Assembly: GCA_023548195.1 (NCBI GenBank)
Contig: JAJHZJ010000252.1
Span: 3,790,341-3,854,340 of the forward strand
Source: Bettongia penicillata ogilbyi
Lineage: Eukaryota; Chordata; Mammalia; Diprotodontia; Potoroidae
DNA length: 64,000 nt
Direction: 5' to 3'
Shown here: one piece after another, positions 45,601 to 57,000 of the stretch
How positions within the stretch are numbered: position 1 is the stretch's first letter
Layout: each line of letters begins with the position of its first letter
Notes under the pieces: generated by a model
What the model saw: only the letters and a program-made list of their open reading frames with translations
The model's database searches: none
What the model was told of the DNA's origin: nothing
Program-made: the position numbers and the translations under genes

Positions 45601-46536
45601 TGTAGTGAGAATGAGTATTTGGGAGGGACTTTGAGTGTTCAAATGAATAGGAGGTTCAAATGCAAAGTAGGAACTGCATCCCTAAGGTGATAATAAATAG
45701 GGAAACATAAGAAGCAAGCAATAACAGAATGCCAGCTGGTACAGCTTTTGCACAGTGGCTACAGCGTAATCATGAAGTGAAGGAAGCCCCTTTACAAAAT
45801 CAGCAACCCAGGGTTGTAGGGATGTCAAGTGGAACTCTGAATTACTACCAAAAAGAAAAACTAAAAGATAAACCTTGCTATGCTGAGAACTCGTTAGTGA
45901 TATAGGATATGACATATAGGTAGATAATATAGTCTCGAATCTAGATTTATTTAATTAACCAATACCAATCAGGATGAGGGCATTTCCAGGGGAGTGATAA
46001 TTGTCTGGAAGTTATGGATGCCTCCGGGCTGAGCCTCCAGCCAGAAAGCCCAAACAGTCACTTATCCTCAGGAAGCAATGATCCAAGGTCACTCCTGCCA
46101 TTTTAAACAGGGTATTTTTTTTTAAGAGTTTAGATCACAGTTCTAATGCAGTGTGTGAAGATTCCAGCTGTGATGTCTGTGGACTCCCCCACATGGTTCA
46201 ATCTCTGGAGATTAACCATGCAGATTTTCCCCCCTAGTCTCAGTATTCCTACCTCCCAACTTCTGAAAAAAAGAAACTTCTCTAATTCAGAAAAATAGAG
46301 GAAATTATAGTACACATATAGACACACAGCACTATAGAGGAATCTGAGTCAAGTACTGCTAAGTGAAAGTTCTTTGGGTGCTACTTCAATGGACAGATAA
46401 AAGTTAAAGAATTTTTTTTTATAATTTTGTTACATATAAGCAAGTGCTTTGAAAGTCACTTTTTTTCTTCCTTTTAAGTAGGTTAAGTATTTCTTTATCA
46501 TCTTGCTGATGTTACTCATATTCTCCTGTGAAGGTA
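45601..46536. other. Unassigned stretch
   Basis: No recognised family. A signal-peptide-like frame at 46482-46541 is discussed under rejected items. Confidence 0.4.
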
Positions 46537-46546
46537 TCACAGGTAA

Positions 46547-47099
46547 GGGGTGTATGGGCATTCAGAGAGGGCTAGCACCTCTGGAGAGAGGGCAGTTGAA
46601 CCCTTTTCAAGGTTGCTTATCCATCCACCTTTGGTGGCCACCTGTCACCCAACTCTCACCTGTGTCTCCAAGAAGCTGTATCGTGTGCAGCAGCCAGACT
46701 CTGGTAAAACTGTCTCAGCAGACAAGTCAGACCAGGTTGAGGGGAAGCAATCAATATCCCTTAAATTACTCAAAGTGACAGGGTGTCTACTCCTAGCATA
46801 TGAAGACATGCCACTGTGGAATGGGTAGATGAGAACAGTTTGTTCCAGTGGTCATGGAGGCAACTGAAGTAGGTGCTATGGACTGCTTAGAGCTTGGTCA
46901 CACACCAAAGATGCCAACGTCATCCCAAGACATCTCCAGTCATCTGACTTTTGTTATGAACTTTGATGACTTTGGAAGAGAGAATGAAGCTGATGACTTT
47001 GTGCAACTCTGCCTCACTTAAATCCAATTCCTGAACAAGTCAAGACATCACCTCATGATGTCATTGATCCTCTTTGAAAAAAAGGATAAACAGTAACAG
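46547..47099 (+). mobile_element. RTE-tailed SINE-like element (~553 bp) with 10-bp target-site duplication
   Basis: It is flanked by TCACAGGTAA (46537-46546) and TCATAGGTAA (47100-47109), differing at one base. The body has CTCACCTGTGTCTCC, AAGAAGCTGTATCGTGTGCAG, GAGCTTGGTCACACACC, AAGACATCTCCAGTCATCTG and the end TGATGTCATTGATCCTCTTTG, AAAAGGATAAACAGTAACA. That end is the same RTE-like 3' tail as at 15940-15985. The left part is not tRNA-like, so it may be an internally deleted RTE or a distinct SINE. Confidence 0.7.
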
Positions 47100-47109
47100 T
47101 CATAGGTAA

Positions 47110-47761
47110 TGTGAAATTGAATTTTAGGTTAGCTCTTATCTGAATTACCAAAAATTGCAAATAAATGGCACTGGAATGAATGAAGTTTATTTGTGCTATT
47201 TGAACAAAGTGAAGTGAGGCCAATAGGGCCATGTAAAAAGGGCCAGTCTGCTCAGACTATTCCCTGGCATTTAGTCGACTTTCTCTCATTATTTAATATT
47301 TAACTCTCAGGGGAAAAAAAACAATAGAGGTACAGAGTCACTAGACCCCTGCCCCTCCTCCTGCCACCATAGCAACTCAAGAATTAATTTCAACAAGGGA
47401 GGGTTCCCCAACAAACTAATATTCCATCCCTCTTATATGTCATGTCTGTTCTCAAGGGTCTCCCTAGGTAAAATTGTGAATTAGGTAAAGTTTGTTTTCA
47501 ACTCTGCTTTCTGTGTCCCTATCTTAATGCAGTTGCCGACACCCTCTTGTGTGGTCTCTTGTGGACTCCTGGTTTCCCGGAACTCCCTTTTGCCGCACTG
47601 TGGGGGGATCCAAGATCCCCATGCATCCTAGCATCATAATTTGTCCTACTTCCCCCATGTGTGATTCCTTCCTCTCAATTTATAGTTCTTTCCACCTTCC
47701 CTTGTACTCCTTTAGACCATTTTGCTCCTCTGTTCAAATCCCTCACTAAGGTTCTGGTATC
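47110..47761. other. Unassigned stretch
   Basis: No recognised repeat or gene. Confidence 0.4.
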
Positions 47762-47850
47762 TTTCAATCAATGGATCAACCAATAATCATTTATTAAGTG
47801 CCTGTTGGTTGCAACGTCTAAGGAAAAAAATAATAATGGAAAGAAGATAA
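47762..47850 (-). mobile_element. L2 3' end fragment
   Basis: ATCAACCAATAATCATTTATTAAG and GTGCCTGTTGGTTGCAAC resemble the reversed L2 terminus. Confidence 0.55.
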
Positions 47851-48738
47851 TTTGTAGGCAAGACACTAACAGCTAGAAGCATTAGGAAGGACCCTGCATT
47901 TGAGTCCAGGGAACCACATCTGAACTGAGCTTAGAAGGGAACAAAGGATTCCATTCTTCCTAGGAGCAATTCACTTTGTAAGTGTAACTGACCTAAAGGA
48001 CAACTGTGTGGGACTCTCTCCTCATGACATAGGCTTACAAGAAGGCTGGGATACAATTGTTGAGAGCCAGAGAGAAGACAGATCCTGGCCTCTTCTGGCC
48101 TCTGACTTAGAGAGAGAAAATGCATGATGATAACTTCTCTTCAGGTTGCTGAAAGGAAAGAAAGACTCTAGGAAAGAGCTAACGAGAGAAGCTGGAAGTC
48201 TCTTTCCTCGGCTTTCCTAGGAACTTCTAGGAATTTTTCCCTTAGGGGACATCTGGGACTTTCTTGTATGAACTAAGTTGCCTTGCTTCCAAAAGGAGAG
48301 CTCTTCGTTTTGTATTTTTCACTGTTGGCTAGTGTGTCATTGTGGAATCGGTATTTGACGGGAAGGATGTCAAGCCTTGGATATAAAACTTGAGGTCCTC
48401 CTTTCCCCATTAAAGAAATAGCAATTAGGAATGCAAACCTAAAACTTACATCACCTCGATGAATGATATTTAAAGGAGCAGATAGATATAAGGTAACCCC
48501 AATGAGGAGAACAGAGTAACTAATCTTTGAGCCCAAATTCCTGCCTCCCTTCTTGGCAGGAATCAACATCACCCTTGGAGAAGGACGGGGAGAGAAGGCT
48601 CCAGAGGTGTTCTGATGCTCTACGCTTTTTCACACACTTCATTGCCTTTCCCTCTAATTGAAGGGCTAGAGGATGGAAGAATAAACTCCTCCCAAAGTCT
48701 TCCTTTGCAAAGGAATCATAACTTTCCTGGTACTCCAT
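47851..48738. other. Unassigned stretch
   Basis: No recognised repeat or gene. Two overlapping minus-strand frames at 48273-48795 have no known motif. Confidence 0.4.
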
Positions 48739-48739
48739 T

Positions 48740-48887
48740 TTCTTTCTTTCTTTTTTTTTGAGACAGTGGGAGCTAAGTGACTTGGCCAGAGTCACACAGC
48801 TAGTAAATGTCTGGGGTCAAATTTGAACTCGGGTCCCCCTGACTCAACGACTGTTGCTCTATCCACTGTGCCCCAGTAATTCCATTT
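48740..48887 (-). mobile_element. Short marsupial tRNA-SINE with A-tail
   Basis: In reverse a T-rich tail (TTCTTTCTTTTTTTTTG) is followed by GAGCTAAGTGACTTGGCCAG, AGTCACACAGCTAGTAAATG, TTTGAACTCGGGTCC and CTCTATCCACTGTGCCCC. It lacks the long MAR1 3' region, so it is a distinct, simple tRNA-core-poly(A) SINE. Confidence 0.8.
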
Positions 48888-48974
48888 TCTATCAGCAGTA
48901 TTGCTTGGCTTCAACTTCATGGAACAATATGCCTCCCATTCACTGCTTTTCATTTTCCATTTGTGTCCTATCTT

Positions 48975-49475
48975 CCCCCATTAGATGTGTAAGCTCCTTG
49001 AGGACAGGGGCTATCTCTCTGGGTTTTCTTTTTTCTTATTTGAATCCACAGTGCTTAGCACAGGGTCTGGCACATAGTAGGAGTATTTGTTGTTTAGTCA
49101 TTTTCAGTCATGTCTGACTCTTCATGATCTCATTTAGGTTTTTCTTGGCAAACCTCCTGGAGTGGTTTGCCATTTCTTTCTCCAGTTTATTTTATAGATG
49201 AGGAAACTGAGGCAAACAGAGTGAAGTAACTTGCCCAGGGTCTCATGGCTAGTGAGTATATGAGACTGTATTTGAACTCAGGAAGATGAGTCTTTCTGAC
49301 TCCAGACCTGAAAACTGAGGCAAATTGACTTGCCCAGGTTCACATAGCTAGTAAGTATCTGAGGCCAGATTTGAACTCAAGATTTCCTGACTCCTGACCC
49401 AGGGCTCTATCCAATCTACCACCTAGCTGCACCTAAGTAGGAGTTTAAGAAATGTTTATTGAACTGAATGATCCA
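48975..49475 (+). mobile_element. L2 3' end split by a SINE
   Basis: TGTGTAAGCTCCTTGAGGACAGG, CAGTGCTTAGCACAGGGTC and TGGCACATAGTAGGAGT lead into the insert. GTTTAAGAAATGTTTATTGAA then finishes the L2 terminus. Confidence 0.8.
49085..49435 (-). mobile_element. Partial dimer of MAR1-like CORE-SINE with one pair of target duplications
   Basis: The first unit (49085-49308) runs from the MAR1 tail through CAGATGAGGAAACTGAGGC-like core to TCTGACTCCAGACCT. A second core then begins at once (GAAAACTGAGGCAAATTGAC, TTGCCCAGGTTCACATAGC) and ends with the head CTACCACCTAGCTGCACC. AGTAGGAGT flanks the whole at 49076-49084 and 49436-49444. The core is thus present twice but the tail and head once each. 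Confidence 0.85.
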
Positions 49476-49499
49476 TGCCTCTCTGAGCCATGTACAATG

Positions 49500-49835
49500 T
49501 CTCTTGTTATAAAACAGCACCACAAGGAAAACAATGTTTAACCCCCAAAAAGTGATACTCTAAAGTAGAATTCCAGACACCAATGACAAACCAGCACAGA
49601 AGACATTTTGAGGTCTAGTACTCTTCATATGACACTATGTCGGCTGCCATTTACAGTAACAACTCATAAGTTGAATCCTTTCTGGGATGTGCTCCATATT
49701 TCAGAATTATCCCTTACCTCTTCCCAACTAGGAAAAACCCTGGGTTAGCAATCAGATGCAGTGGTTGCTCTTTCACAGACTAGCTGTGTGACCTTGATCA
49801 ACTTATTTTAATAATCTGAAGCCCTCAATATATGA
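49500..49835. other. Mostly unassigned; short MIR core remnant at the end
   Basis: A fragment ACTAGCTGTGTGACCTTGATC near 49780 is MIR-like; the rest is unrecognised. Confidence 0.4.
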
Positions 49836-49837
49836 GA

Positions 49838-50035
49838 GACACTGTGGTACAGTAGAAAGTGCGATGGCTTTGCATTTGAGTCTTGAGGATGTAGGCAGCT
49901 AGGTGGTATTACCTGGTGACCCCAGACAAGTCCCATGACCTTCCTCAGTCTCAGGTTCATTTTTTAATTTATAAAACAAGATTGTACTAAATGATCTCTG
50001 AAGTCCCTTCTGGCTCTAAATCTAATTTTTACTAG
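49838..50035 (+). mobile_element. MIR SINE
   Basis: ACACTGTGGTACAGTAGAAAG, ACAAGTCCCATGACC, CTCAGTCTCAGGTTCATTT and the terminal AATGATCTCTGAAGTCCC, TTCTGGCTCTAAATCTAA. Confidence 0.75.
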
Positions 50036-50189
50036 AAAAATGAGGACAAAAATACTTGCTCATTTTTCTGAAAAGGTTATGGGGCTGGGGTGGTCACCAA
50101 AGTAAATTCAGGTATAAAAAAGCACTTTGTAATATATAAACCACAATAGAAATGTAAATTATATCTGATAACTTCTTTTTCTTCACATC

Positions 50190-50360
50190 ATAAGGTTTAG
50201 AGCTAAATCAGACCTTAGAGTCAATCAAGTTTGAGCACTTCAGTTTACAAATGAGGAAGCAGAGACCCAAACAAGTTAGATGTCTTTCCTAATGAACTAT
50301 ACCAGACATGTAGAGAGTAGCAGAGATAAGATTAAATCCAAATACTCTGACTCCACTTCT
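50190..50360 (-). mobile_element. MIR SINE
   Basis: GGTTTAGAGCTAAATCAGACC, CAGTTTACAAATGAGGAAGC and a decayed AATCCAAATACTCTGACTCC. Confidence 0.7.
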
Positions 50361-50509
50361 CTCTCCTTTTATTTCTTTCCCCTTCTCTACCATGTGTCCT
50401 TAACCTTCCTTATGATTCACGTAGCCCAGCTGACTTTATTCCATAGTTTAGACATTGACAATATTCATCTACTTGGTTTTTCCTGTTGTGTGACTGGAAT
50501 AAACTTTAA

Positions 50510-50780
50510 TGATGATGATGACGATGATAGCTAACATTTATGAAGTGTCTATTATGTGCCCAAGGTAAGCGCTTTATAAATGTGATATCATTTGATTCTC
50601 CCAACAAGCCCATAAGGTGCTATTATTATCTCCATTTTGCAGATGAGAAAACTGAGAAAAACAGAGATTAAATGACTTGCCCAGGGCCACACAGCTAATA
50701 AGTATCAGAAGCTGGATTTGAAGTTAGATCTTCCTGCCTCCAGGCCCAGCACTATATCCACTGTACTACCTAGCTACTAC
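50510..50780 (-). mobile_element. MIR/MAR-type CORE-SINE, near full length
   Basis: A GATGATGATGACGATGATAG simple tail, ATTTATGAAGTGTCTATTATG, TTTTGCAGATGAGAAAACTG, CTTGCCCAGGGCCACACAG and CACTATATCCACTGTACTACC in reverse order. Confidence 0.85.
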
Positions 50781-51959
50781 TTAAGCATGGGAATATTCAT
50801 GCTGGATAAGAAAATGTACCCACTGGAGTGTTAAAGCATAATTCCCTTAATGCTATATTAACAGTGAGTTTTCTGGGATGTCTAACTGATAAACTGGTTC
50901 CCTCTGAGCCATGAATGATTTTGTGTGAAAAACTATAGTGAGGAGAATATCAACAAACTCAGTGATGCTCTGGCTTTCCCTTGTCTGAGCTTTCCCCCAT
51001 CTAACCAGCTCTTCCTGCTCTGTCCTGTTAAAAGGGATGACCTTTAATGACTACCCCCTCTGACTTCCAAGGGTCAGCCTCTCTACCATGTCCAAAGAGT
51101 CAGAAATGCTTTATCTTCATGTATCCAACCATTTATCCAATGGTAATTTAGTATCTTGAACACATATACACATACACATACCACATGCTTAAGTCATTTT
51201 CAAGACCATAACTAGATCGTATTTTTCTACCCAGAGGCAGAGATGGATAGTAACACAGATGACCTTCCAACTATGAGTCTAGCTGCACTGGGGAGAAAGG
51301 CAGCACTTTCTGGTGTTATTTTCAGAGTACCAGGACAAAAAAACATCTTCCCTACTGAACTGCCACTGCTGTCTGAAATTCTACTTTTAATTATTTTTCC
51401 CCAGCACATACCTCTGGAAGGGGTAGAACCCCCTAGTTTCTTTCAAAGCCTGGCTCAGACGATGCCCCATATGAAGCCTTGGAACTGCTACGGAGACTCC
51501 AGATGTCTATATCTACCTAGCCCTCCCTTCTCTTTTACTCATTATCAGCCAATCGGTTTTCTTTCTGAGTAGCTCTTTTGGGGTGGGGGAGTGGGAGTAG
51601 GGGGTTCATGGTCTTTGGACAATCTAAGCTCTTTCTTTCACCCCGTCAGCCTTAACCCCAAATCTTTCTCCTTCATCATTATTAATGAAATACACTCTGC
51701 CATTTTTTGACTAGTGCACTGTTCATCTCTGATTATTATTCGGTACAAACACCTCAGTCATGCTAGCATTTTCATTGATTCCAATTAAAAGTCAAACTCA
51801 TAATTACTGTAATGCAAACGCCCTCATATGCATCCCTCTATACTGACATATCTCCTCCTTCCCTTCCTTCCCCCATCCAGGCTTGATGGATTCTGAGTGT
51901 CAAAACATTAACCTTTCTGTTTGCAGCCCCTTAATATATTCAAGATGTATAAACTTCTT
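50781..51959. other. Unassigned stretch
   Basis: No recognised family. A G-rich tract lies at 51572-51604. Overlapping frames near 51227-51572 on both strands have no known motif. Confidence 0.4.
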
Positions 51960-52245
51960 TAGGATGTTATTAATGCCTTTAGTTTTTAGAGTTTTTTAAA
52001 AAATTCTTTCCGTTTATGTTATTTTAGACATTGTGTATAGTGTTGTCCTGGTTCCAGATATGTCACCTATATCAGTTCATACAAATCTTCTCATTTTCCT
52101 AAATTGTTAATATTTATCATTTCTTGAGCTCAGTAATGTTCCATCACCTTCATGAGTTACAATTTGTTTAACCAGTCCACAAGCAGCAGACATCTATTTT
52201 CCCATAGTACCTCAAAAATTGTTGCTGTGAATATTTTGCTGAAGC
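51960..52245 (-). mobile_element. L1 3' end fragment, antisense
   Basis: CATCAGTTCATACAAATC-like, GCTCAGTAATGTTCCATCAC, AATTTGTTTAACCAGTCCAC and TTGTTGCTGTGAATATTTTG follow the reversed L1 3' region. It is interrupted by the SINE to its right. Confidence 0.7.
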
Positions 52246-52503
52246 CTTTATTATTGTTGAATGACTTCAGTCATGTCTGACTCTTTATAGCCCCATTTGT
52301 GGTTTTCTTGGCAAAGACGTTGGAGTGGTTTGGCATCTCCTTCTCCAGCTCATTTTACAGATGAAGAAACTGAGGCACGCAAAGTAAAATGACTTTCCCA
52401 GGGTCACACAGCTAGTGTTTGAGGCTAGATTGAACTCAGAAAACTGAGTCTTCCTGACTTCAGACTCAGTACTCTATACACTATGGCATCTAGCTACCTC
52501 TTT
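52246..52503 (-). mobile_element. MAR1-like CORE-SINE
   Basis: TTCAGTCATGTCTGACTC, CTTGGCAAAGACGTTGGAG, CAGATGAAGAAACTGAGGC, CCAGGGTCACACAGCTAG and ACTATGGCATCTAGCTACC in reverse. A GCCTTTA at each edge suggests a target duplication. Confidence 0.9.
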
Positions 52504-53114
52504 GCTGCCTTTACAAGGATATCAACTTTAACAAGAAATGGTAACCCACCGTACAGAGCCTTTGAGAGACGCTGAGGCTCTCTGGTTTACTAGAGTGACA
52601 AAGGTATCCTCTAGGCTTCTTCCTGTCCTTTCTCATACTAGCTTGAGGCAAGTTTAGGTAGACAGGAACCCTTTTCCTATGGGGAAGAAAGTCCTGAATA
52701 TCTACAGACTCATCACTCACCCTACCCTTCTGTTTTCTGTCCAGGAGAAAAGATCTCTACTTGAATGATCATGATTCACCCATTTTCAAGCAGTGCAAGA
52801 AGCCAAGATTTCCATTTCAACTCTTTTTTAAATAGGTTATGTAGTATGCCACCCCCTGAGAATCTTGACTCTCAGAAATATGTTTCCTATTTAGGCAATC
52901 TACTTACTTCTAATTTATCAATACACTTGCTTCCCTCTCTGAATGACTTCTCAGATTCTATGACTTGGGCACACCTCCTCCAAGCTGGTACAGCCGAAGG
53001 ATGAAGGTGGGAAAGGTAATCTAAAAAGATCTCAGCTCAAACGGAGAGAAACTGACTGTAGCCTGTTCTGTGGGCTTTAGAAGTGATGCCCTCTTAGTAA
53101 ATCAGGCATTTAGG
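52504..53114. other. Unassigned stretch
   Basis: No recognised repeat or gene. Confidence 0.4.
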
Positions 53115-53390
53115 GTTTTTTTCATTTATTTTCATTCATTCATTTCATTTTTCAGTCATGTCTAACTCTTCATTACCCCTTTTGAAGTTTTCTTGGCAAA
53201 GATACTGGAGTAATTTGCCATTTCCTTCTCCAGCTCATTTTATAGATGAGGAAACTGAGGCAAACAGGGTTAAGTGACTTGCCCAGGGTTTCATAGCTAG
53301 TTGTGTCTGAGGTCAGATTTGAATTTAGGAAGATGTCTCCATCCCTGTCATTCTATCCACTTTGCCATCTAGCTACTGCTACATCAAGGC
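53115..53390 (-). mobile_element. MAR1-like CORE-SINE
   Basis: An expanded TCATT-rich tail precedes TTCAGTCATGTCTAACTC, TTGGCAAAGATACTGGAG, ATAGATGAGGAAACTGAGGC, GTGACTTGCCCAGGG and TTGCCATCTAGCTACTGC. Confidence 0.9.
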
Positions 53391-54356
53391 CATTCCTCAG
53401 GTATCATGTATTGCAAATCTACTGTACTAGGTTCATAAGATCAGAGATTCAGATCTAGAAGAGGGGTGCTAGTTGTGTTGATCTGTGCTACTTTCTCTGA
53501 CTATATCAATATTTCTTGTGTTTCCCATATTGATTTCCCTATTCCTTATTTATAAATGTCCTTGGCTTCATAGACTTTACCTTTCACTTGGTGCAAGTGA
53601 CATGAACTCTTAGAGGGCAGTAGACACTGTAAAGGATATCACCTTGAGAGCCTTTATGGTTCTTTCTTTTCCCATCTTCAAATGGGAATAACAGTATCTC
53701 CTCCACTCTTCAGATCTTGAGCCAAAGACCACAGTTCTTCCCTGGAGTCTACCCTAACAATCTGTCATAGCCTAGGATAATGCTGTCTTGATGTCATCAA
53801 AAATATTTGGACACTGGAGATAGATGCCTGCTGGTTTCCAGGGGAAATTTCCCAGCTTACTCCTCAGTCTCTTTAATTCCACCAATAGTTTTTTCTGACC
53901 CCAGGGTTGGTGGGGCATGACTTCCACTGATAAGCGAACCCTCTTATCTTAAGGGATCCAGAGAGGGGATGCTGAGAAACCATGTGGGAGGTGAGTGAAC
54001 AAGAACAGAGAAGGGAGAAACCATGAAGAGATGTGAGAGCAAAAGCCACGGGAATCAGTTGCCATGGAAGCAGGGGAGGGACTGCATCAATATGGTTGCC
54101 AGCCCTAGATTCTGAATCCAAGAGATATGTCTGGGTGCATCTTGCTTTGCTGAAACTCCTCTGGAGAGCAAGACCCAAGGTAGTGATCCTCCATTTTTAT
54201 CCTCCCTGTCTTTCCCTCTCTTCTGAGAAGGCATGTCCTTGATGTATCTCTAAGTGAGAATTCTCTATTTTTAAAAAGTTTATACTTCTGTTTATTTAGG
54301 TTTCAGTTTTTCACACTAGCAATCATGATGAATGCTGTTAGCCATCACACTGATAA
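53391..54356. other. Unassigned stretch
   Basis: No recognised repeat or gene. Confidence 0.4.
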
Positions 54357-54408
<52 letters not shown>

Positions 54409-54530
54409 CATCTATCTATCTGTCTGTCTGTCTGTCTATCTCTATCTCTATCTATCTATATCTATATGTATATATGTATATATACATACATATATATGTA
54501 TGTATATATACATATATATATATACATATC
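54357..54530 (+). repeat. (TATC)n / (TGTC)n / TA-rich compound microsatellite
   Basis: About 16 TATC units (one with CATC) pass into four TGTC units, TCTATC variants, and then TATATG/CATA steps to 54530. The overlapping Tyr/Ile/Ser-rich frames are repeat artefacts. Confidence 0.95.
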
Positions 54531-55559
54531 ATGGCATCAAATGCAAAAGAGAGGGGGCAATTGAAAACTGCTGGAGGGACAGAGAGAGAGATTTTAAATT
54601 GTGGTATTTTGCCAGAGCATTTTCTCATGCTAGGAGCTCAGAGCAGAGAGAAAAAAAAAACAACAAAACTATTGATTCATTTTTACAGCCTCCTAAGGCA
54701 GAAAGAGTACTTGAATGACTGTCCTCTGGGCAACTGAATGAGTCAGCAATGGTGAGGGCTGTTGAAATTGCCTGGGCTGATATTGAAATATCAACTTTCC
54801 CAGATTTGGTTCAAGATAGGATCCAAGAGAGATGCTAGAGATACCATCATACTATGGGGAGAAGTAATCTGACCCACTAGAAGGGAAGGGGCAAGTAAAA
54901 GTGACTGATAACCCTGTTCACCATCATAACATCACCACACTCCACACTATTCAATAAGTATGTGTAAGTTTGTTAAATAGTTAGTGTGCAAAGAGCAGAG
55001 AATATTGTCAGGTCCACTGGTGTATTAGCCCATGAGGCATTTAAAATTTAAAATAAGAACATTGCAGCATATACAGATTCAAATTTATTCATTCAACAAA
55101 CACTCATTTAGACACAGGGCTGTTAGGGCATGATTATTTATTTTACAAAAAGATTCCCTACAGGGTTGCTTTAAATAATAGAATTCCCTCATGAATTCAA
55201 TTTATGATTTGATTTCTAACTTTTCATTACTATACTTAATGCATATCTATCTTGTCAGAGGACAAAGAGAAGTAGCTTTTTATGTCTTTGAGATACATTA
55301 AGCTAAAATTATATACAGAAGAACTGGAGAAAAGCAATGGGGGAAGATAGTGATAGCAGGAATAGTGTGGAAACTTTAGAATATTAGGCAGTAAGATCAT
55401 TAACAAGAAAATGGGCTTAAATTGTCCTTTGATCTGGGAGGGGACTCACTCTCTAAGTGATCCCTCAGGACTGCAGAGGAGAATTTTACCTTTCCTACAT
55501 AACACCATTCTTCAGGGTCTAGGCAAGTCTCTCACTCAGCACTTGTACAGCTGATTTCT
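54531..55559. other. Unassigned stretch
   Basis: No recognised family. The rightmost 80 bp may already belong to the CR1/L3 copy. Confidence 0.4.
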
Positions 55560-57000
55560 TGGACCCAAATATAGGGCTCTGCATTTACCCCCATTGCATT
55601 TCATTTGATAGATTTTAGTCATTATTCTAGATTTTCTGTCTAGATTTTTAACCATTCTGTTGGTCATCCAGTCTTAGCCCTATATGCACTGGAGAATATG
55701 CTATGTAACACCATGTCAAATCAAACTTACCTTTCATTAAGATATCTTTGATATTTTACAAATCTCCTGTCTTGCTATAACTCATTTATCCTGTATATGT
55801 ATTTATTTGTAGGACTTTGGGTTTATCTACATTAAATTTCATTTGATTACCATTGCTTAAGCTAGTCATGCTCTTTTTGGATCCCAGTGTTGTCTAACAT
55901 GTCAATTATCACTCTTTGCTTTGAGTCATCTGAAAAATTGATAAGCAAACCTTCATCTAAAACATTGATTAAAATTTTGAGGACAGCAAAGTCAAGGACA
56001 GATCCCTGGTGTAGTCAACTGGAAACAACCCCCCAGGTTGACTCTGATCTGTTAACATCTACCCTTTAGATCCAGACTTTCAACAATTACCAAATTCATC
56101 TGCCCTCTCTTCTTGGGTTTCAATTGCATGAGTACAATTTTTGTTCTTTTTGATCTGTATGTATTTTTTTTTTTCAGTTCAGTTTCTCTTTAGCAGAGCA
56201 AATAGAAACAAAATAAGTTGAGTAGTTCTGCCTTCTTCATTATCCTATTTCTCAAAAAGAGAAATTGTTAGCTCATTTTTGAGGTTCTTTTTGCTTCCAG
56301 TGAGCTTTAAGGGGGAAAAAAAGGGCCTTTGTTGTCCTTGGTATTCATTCTCAGCCTCAGCTGGTTCTTGAAGTTATTTTTCAGACCTGTACAAGACTCA
56401 GCTTATTCTGAGCCTTAGTGCCATTGGCACTTTTCTTAAATGACCATAAATGCCTTTTCTTCATTCTCCATTTCCTAATCTTGCTTCCATATTTTGCACA
56501 CATTTTTCAAAGAGCTAAGATAATTGAAGAGTTCTGCATCTGTCTTTTAGACAATTTCCTTTCTTCTTTGTTGAAATGGTTTGGCTTTGGGTCCTCAGAA
56601 TTTGTTTTCAAGAATAGCCTGTCCATTTAACTCCTTGAAGACTCCTGGAAGAATGTTATACCATGGGATCCACCTATCCTTTTTCTGATCCTTTTAAAAT
56701 ACATTCTTCCCAGAACTAAAGTGCATGTCAGATTGTGTCTCTTCATCTCTATCACAAACCTTCAAAAGGAGTCACTACTTCCTCTTAAACTTATGGTATT
56801 TTGTATTTTGGGATCTAGTTCTCCCTTATTGGTCATAATAGGAAGAGAAAGTAGAAATCTCCTTATCTCCTTCCATTTTTAAAAAGTTGTTTTTATCATT
56901 AAGTCAAATAATTTATAGATTCCTCTACTCCAAAGAGCTCCAGCAATTTTCTGGGAAGTAAAAAGTCTCCATAATCATTAGATCAAAATTATATCTCCAC
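55560..57000 (-). mobile_element. CR1/L3 LINE (endonuclease to RT), antisense, with an internal re-start
   Basis: On the minus strand the frame around 55895-56020 reads HQGSVLDFAVLKILINVLDE, then INFSDDSK and IIDMLDN. These are the CR1/L3 QGSVLGPVLFNIFINDLDEG and catalytic FADDTKLG blocks. Further right the endonuclease-side text (AAAGTCTCCATAATCATTAG near 56970) matches the MGDFN-encoding region. The block TTTACCCCCATTGCATTTCATT at 55585 recurs, diverged, near 55822, so two CR1/L3 pieces may abut. Decayed throughout. Confidence 0.65.

Noticed and set aside
46482..46546. Signal-peptide-like frame (YFFIILLMLLIFSCEGITG) ending at a donor-like AGGTAAGG, resembling a secreted-peptide first exon
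   Set aside because: There is no upstream ATG in frame before a stop except one inside the hydrophobic run. The donor-like site is part of the target duplication and start of the inserted element at 46547, and no matching second exon was seen.
54325..54718. Tyr/Leu/Ser/Ile-rich frames of 79 and 128 codons
   Set aside because: Produced by the TATC and TA microsatellite.
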